A stretch of 64,000 nt of DNA from Mycetocola lacteus (GTDB lineage Bacteria > Actinomycetota > Actinomycetes > Actinomycetales > Microbacteriaceae), in contig NZ_RCUY01000005.1 in the NCBI RefSeq assembly GCF_003667575.1, positions 124,001 through 188,000 on the forward strand. Direction: 5' to 3'. The position numbers were made by a program, and so were the translations under genes. The notes under the pieces were generated by a model. It had not been told where the DNA came from and made no database searches. It saw only the letters and a program-made list of their open reading frames with translations. Below are positions 60,594-64,000 of the stretch, piece after piece. Positions within the stretch are counted from its first letter, which is position 1; each line of letters begins with the position of its first letter.

Positions 60594-62228
60594 TTGGATC
60601 CGTTCTTGTCCGAGACCGCACAGCCCGACACCTCCGCAGGGCACCCCCAGCATGCCGTGGTGATCGGGGGTGGCGTGGCCGGGTTGGCCACCGCGGGGCT
60701 GCTGGCCCGTGACGGCTACAGGGTCACCCTGGTCGAGCAAAATCCCGAGGTGGGTGGACGCGCCGGATCGTGGAGCAGCGAGGGATTCCGCTTTGACACC
60801 GGGCCCTCCTGGTATCTGATGCCCGAGGTGTTTGATCACTTCTTCGCGATGATGGGGTCCAGCACCGCCGCCGAGCTCGACCTGGAAACCCTGGACCCGG
60901 GTTATCGGGTGATCTTCGAAAAGGATCACGAGGCCGTGGACATTCGCGCCCAACGCGAGGCCAACCGGGCACTGTTTGAGCAGCTGGAACCGGGATCCGG
61001 CCCCGCGTTTGACCGCTATCTGGCCTCGGCAGAGCAAACCCTGGACCTCGCCACGCGCTCCTTCCTCTATACCAACTTCGAAAACCTCTCGGCCTTTTCC
61101 AGCCGCGCGGTGATCGCGCGCGCGGGCACACTCGTGCACCTGCTGACCCGATCCCTGCACGCGTTTGCGCGCGACCACTTCACCGACTCGCGGATCCTGC
61201 GAATCCTCGGATACCCGGCGGTGTTCCTCGGGTCCTCGCCGTTTCGGGCCCCGGCGATCTATCACCTGATGAGCGGCCTGGATCTGAACGGCGGAGTGCA
61301 GTATCCGCGCGGCGGGTTCACCGAGCTGGTGCAGGCGCTCGCCCGGCTGGCGGATTCGGCCGGAGTCACGATCCTCACCGAAACCCGGGTGCAGGAAATC
61401 ACCACCGAATCTGCCGGACGCCGGGCTCGCGCGACCGGGGTGATCACCGAGCGCTGCGGCGTGACCTCCCGGATCGAGGCGGACATCGTGGTCTCGGCGG
61501 CGGACCTGCACCACACCGAAACCCGACTTCTCCCGCCTGCACTGCAGTCTCGACCCGAACGCTCCTGGAAGCGCACGGTGCCCGGTCCCGGCACGGTCCT
61601 GGTGTTCCTCGGGATCCGCGGGGAGATTCCCGAGCTGCCGCACCACACCCTGCTGTTCACCGAGGACTGGGAGGGTAACTTCCAACGCATCGACGCCCCG
61701 GCACCCGCGCCCGGGGAGCCCTGGCTGCCCGATCAGACCTCGCTGTATGTGTGTCATCCCTCGGCCTCGGATGCGAGCGTGGCACCGCCCGGACACAGCA
61801 ACCTGTTTGTGCTGGTGCCCGCGCCTTCCAATCCCGATCTGGGCGGCGAGGGCGACGCGGAGGTTGAGCGGATCACCGATGCGGCCATCGATCAGATCGC
61901 CGCCTGGGCAAAGATCCCCGATCTGCGTGAGCGAATCGTGGTACGCCGCAGCATCGGTCCGCGCGATTTCGAACGGGACTTCAACGCGTGGCGCGGAACC
62001 GCCCTGGGCCTTGCCCACACCACCGCGCAGAGTGCGTTCTTCCGCGGCAAAAACGTGTCCTCGAAGGTCTCCGGACTCTACTACGCCGGCGCCACCACGG
62101 TTCCGGGCATCGGGTTGCCGATGTGCCTGATCAGTGCCGAGCTGGTCCTCAAGCGCCTGCGCGGGGACCGTAGCAGTGCCCCGCTGCCCGAGCCTGCCCC
62201 CGCACTTGGCGATCGTGACACCGCATGA
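60594..62228 (+). CDS. crtI: Phytoene desaturase
   Basis: FAD-dependent desaturase converting phytoene stepwise to lycopene. N-terminal dinucleotide fold VVIGGGVAGLATAGLLARDG then VEQNPEVGGRAGSW, FDTGPSWYLMPEVFDHFF. C-terminal motif YYAGATTVPGIGLPMCLISA, typical of CrtI. 544 residues. The start is uncertain: TTG at 60594 or 60606, neither with a clear ribosome binding site, after a 107-base gap from crtB that is unusual for this otherwise tight operon. Its stop overlaps the crtYe start (ATGA). Confidence 0.93.
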   Translation: MDPFLSETAQPDTSAGHPQHAVVIGGGVAGLATAGLLARDGYRVTLVEQNPEVGGRAGSWSSEGFRFDTGPSWYLMPEVFDHFFAMMGSSTAAELDLETLDPGYRVIFEKDHEAVDIRAQREANRALFEQLEPGSGPAFDRYLASAEQTLDLATRSFLYTNFENLSAFSSRAVIARAGTLVHLLTRSLHAFARDHFTDSRILRILGYPAVFLGSSPFRAPAIYHLMSGLDLNGGVQYPRGGFTELVQALARLADSAGVTILTETRVQEITTESAGRRARATGVITERCGVTSRIEADIVVSAADLHHTETRLLPPALQSRPERSWKRTVPGPGTVLVFLGIRGEIPELPHHTLLFTEDWEGNFQRIDAPAPAPGEPWLPDQTSLYVCHPSASDASVAPPGHSNLFVLVPAPSNPDLGGEGDAEVERITDAAIDQIAAWAKIPDLRERIVVRRSIGPRDFERDFNAWRGTALGLAHTTAQSAFFRGKNVSSKVSGLYYAGATTVPGIGLPMCLISAELVLKRLRGDRSSAPLPEPAPALGDRDTA

Positions 62229-62563
62229 CCGGCGGCTATGCCCTCGCGCTGCTGATCTCGATCGGCGGCCTCGCCCTGATCGACCTGCGCCACAAACTGT
62301 TTTTCTGGGCCTCCCCGATTCGCGCCGCGCTGACCCTGACCGCCGGTCTGGTCGCGTTCATCGCCTGGGATCTGTGGGCGATCCACGCGGGCATCTTCTT
62401 CCGTGGTGACAGCCCACTGCTGCTGCACTGGAACCTTGCCCCCGAGTTCCCGGTCGAGGAGATCCTGTTCCTCACCCTGCTGTGCTATTCGGCGATGATC
62501 CTCTACACCCTGGGCGCAAGACTGCTCACCCGCATCCGCACCCGTCGGAGCGCGGCCGCATGA
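62225..62563 (+). CDS. crtYe: C50 carotenoid epsilon-cyclase subunit CrtYe
   Basis: 112-residue heterodimeric lycopene-cyclase-type membrane protein with three hydrophobic segments and the PxE(E/D) motif in EFPVEEILFLTLLCY. With CrtYf it cyclises the elongated C50 chain to decaprenoxanthin-type rings. ATGA overlap with crtI before it and with the fused gene after it. Confidence 0.9.
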   Translation: MTGGYALALLISIGGLALIDLRHKLFFWASPIRAALTLTAGLVAFIAWDLWAIHAGIFFRGDSPLLLHWNLAPEFPVEEILFLTLLCYSAMILYTLGARLLTRIRTRRSAAA

Positions 62564-63726
62564 TGTACTGGCAGATCTGCGCGATCGTGTTGGCCGGTGG
62601 CTTGGGGGTGTTTGCCCTCACCCGATCCGGAGGTGCCCGAGTCTCACTCGGTGCGGCGGCCATTTCCCTGGCCGGGCTGACAGTGGCGACCGCGGTTTTT
62701 GACAACATCATGATCGCGCTGGGCCTCTTCGACTATGACCGGGACACCCTGCTCGGTCTCAACATCGGCAACGCCCCGATCGAGGACTTCACCTATCCGC
62801 TGCTCGCGCTGCTGATCCTGCCCGGGGTCTGGCTTGCACTGGGAAAGCTCAGCAACGCCGACTGGCGCACGATCCTGCGATCCTCCCGCCCGGTGTCCTG
62901 GATCAACACTGCCTATCCGTTTGCGGCGGCCATGCTGATCACCCGCGGCACCGTGGATGGCGAACTCATCGTGGGCACCCTGTTTTTCCTGATCCCCTAC
63001 AACCTGCTGATGTACGGGGTCAACGACGTCTTCGACTATGAGTCCGACCTGCGTAATCCGCGCAAGGGTGGCATCGAGGGCGCGGTGCTCGAGCGCCGAC
63101 TACACCGGCCGGTTCTGTGGACCGGCGCGCTGCTCGCGCTGCCGGGCTTTGTGTACCTGCTCGCGGTGGGCAGTCCCCTCTCGGGGCTGCTCCTGATCCT
63201 GTGTGTGGCCGGCGTGCTCGCCTACTCGGTGCCGCCGCTGCGCACCAAGGAGCGGGCGGTCGCCGACTCGGTGACCTCAAGCCTGCACTTTGTGGGCCCG
63301 GCGATCGTGGGTCTGGCCCTCGCCGGTGCCCAGTGGACCCCGGCGCTGATCTGCCTCCTGGTGGCGTTTTTCCTCTGGGGGGCCGCCAGCCACCTGTTTG
63401 GGGCCGTCCAGGATGTGGAGGCTGACCGCGCCGCCGGGATCTCCTCCTCGGCCACCGCCTGGGGTGCCCGGGCGGCGGCGCGGGTGTCCGTGCTGCTCTA
63501 TCTCGCGGCGGGGATCGCGGCCCTCGGCATTCCCGGTTGGGGCCGGCTCTCGGCGCTCCTGGTGATCCCGTATCTGATCGTGACCCTGCCCTCCTGGAAC
63601 ATCACCGATGCCACCGCCGAGAGCGCCAACCGTGGCTGGCGACGCTTCCTGCTGCTCAATCAGTTCACCGGGTTTGTGATCACGATGCTGCTGATCCAGT
63701 TCGCGCTGGCCACCGTGCAGGCCTAG
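62560..63726 (+). CDS. crtYf-crtEb: Fusion of C50 cyclase subunit CrtYf with lycopene elongase CrtEb
   Basis: A single 388-residue frame. Residues 1 to about 100 are CrtYf: three membrane segments and the cyclase motif NAPIEDFTYPLLALLILPG. A short link (LGKLSNADWRTILRSS) leads into a complete UbiA-type prenyltransferase: RPVSWINTAYPFAAAM, NDVFDYESDLRNPRKGG (first Asp motif), FGAVQDVEADRAAGI (second Asp motif). CrtEb adds two dimethylallyl units to lycopene. In the reference C. glutamicum operon these are separate genes. ATG 62560 overlaps the crtYe stop. The reading frame across the join is uninterrupted. Confidence 0.9.
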   Translation: MMYWQICAIVLAGGLGVFALTRSGGARVSLGAAAISLAGLTVATAVFDNIMIALGLFDYDRDTLLGLNIGNAPIEDFTYPLLALLILPGVWLALGKLSNADWRTILRSSRPVSWINTAYPFAAAMLITRGTVDGELIVGTLFFLIPYNLLMYGVNDVFDYESDLRNPRKGGIEGAVLERRLHRPVLWTGALLALPGFVYLLAVGSPLSGLLLILCVAGVLAYSVPPLRTKERAVADSVTSSLHFVGPAIVGLALAGAQWTPALICLLVAFFLWGAASHLFGAVQDVEADRAAGISSSATAWGARAAARVSVLLYLAAGIAALGIPGWGRLSALLVIPYLIVTLPSWNITDATAESANRGWRRFLLLNQFTGFVITMLLIQFALATVQA

Positions 63727-63817
63727 CCGGGGGTGTCCCCCAATTGGTAGGCACCCGGTTGGGGTCTTGACCGGGTCTCGCCCGCGCGGTGAGATGGCTC
63801 AAGACGATTGCGAGACG

Positions 63818-64000
63818 ATGATGCCCCATCCCCCCATCACCGCCCCGGATCCCGGCGCACTCATCCCCGAGGCCCCGGTCTCCAGGCGATGGATCGCCGC
63901 GTTCACGCTGGCCTGGTTCGGATACTGGATGGCCAGCCTGGTGCCGCTTCAGCTCCTGCTCCCCAGCCAGTTTCAGGCCCTGAACCCCGGTGACAAGGTC
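63818..64000 (+). CDS. Partial MFS transporter gene, cut by the window end
   Basis: The frame begins MMPHPPITAPDPG and continues RRWIAAFTLAWFGYWMASLV, PLQLLLPSQFQALNPGDKV to the last base. The helix with WFGYWMA and LLLPSQ resembles the first segment of MFS transporters often found downstream of crtEb in Microbacteriaceae. ATG 63818 (or 63821). It begins 91 bases after the fused crt gene on the same strand; whether it shares the transcript is unclear. Confidence 0.65.
   Translation, partial: MMPHPPITAPDPGALIPEAPVSRRWIAAFTLAWFGYWMASLVPLQLLLPSQFQALNPGDKV

Noticed and set aside
60189-62018. 609-codon minus-strand frame across crtB and crtI
   Set aside because: Antisense to clearly recognisable carotenoid enzymes, with no family features; high-GC artefact.

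Overview
The window is high-GC actinobacterial chromosome. It most likely comes from the family Microbacteriaceae; the genus cannot be resolved by eye. The support is a C50-carotenoid gene set of the decaprenoxanthin type (GGPP synthase, CrtB, CrtI, CrtYe, CrtYf, CrtEb), a GarA/OdhI-type FHA gene flanked by two MerR-type regulators in the order known from mycobacteria and corynebacteria, a pknL-aroG-plsC-fadD15 neighbourhood shared with those groups, and frequent GTG starts. No rRNA, tRNA, insertion sequence, prophage or CRISPR array was seen.

Layout. 0.2-8.2 kb: PASTA-domain Ser/Thr kinase, small membrane protein, class II DAHP synthase, PlsC, ROK glucokinase, acyl-CoA ligase, peptide deformylase. 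8.2-16 kb: a 1101-residue protein joining a ~500-residue repetitive coil to an EspI/MinD-like ATPase, then pyruvate carboxylase, then a divergent ParA ATPase. 16-21 kb: regulatory block with two MerR-type regulators and the FHA protein, followed by cold-shock protein, S4 RNA-binding protein and a TetR/membrane-protein pair with a palindromic operator candidate. 21-29 kb: a probable sugar-acid locus (glycerate kinase, HpcH/HpaI-CitE-type lyase, IMPase-family phosphatase, IlvD/Edd-type dehydratase, IclR regulator, zinc dehydrogenase). 29-30.4 kb: a low-GC island with a secreted DUF2599-like protein and a small membrane protein. 30.4-36.1 kb: Ugp-like ABC importer operon and a secreted protein. 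36.4-42.7 kb: MBL-fold hydrolase, TetR, BCCT transporter, ThiD/PdxK kinase, and a frameshifted GAPDH gene. 42.8-56.9 kb: SbcCD, MFS exporter, amino-acid permease, O6-alkylguanine alkyltransferase, heterodimeric ABC exporter, Ppx/GppA, GNAT. 56.9-64 kb: MarR repressor divergent from the carotenoid operon, which runs to a partial MFS gene at the window edge.

How they work together. The carotenoid operon is translationally coupled at several junctions and probably controlled by the divergent MarR protein. GGPP made by the first enzyme is condensed to phytoene, desaturated to lycopene, elongated with two C5 units and cyclised. Here the elongase and one cyclase subunit form a single polypeptide. 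The PASTA kinase and the FHA protein are plausible partners in signalling to central carbon metabolism. The most unusual features are the coil-ATPase, the CrtYf-CrtEb fusion, the GAPDH frameshift, and in-frame tandem-repeat insertions in at least four otherwise conserved proteins.
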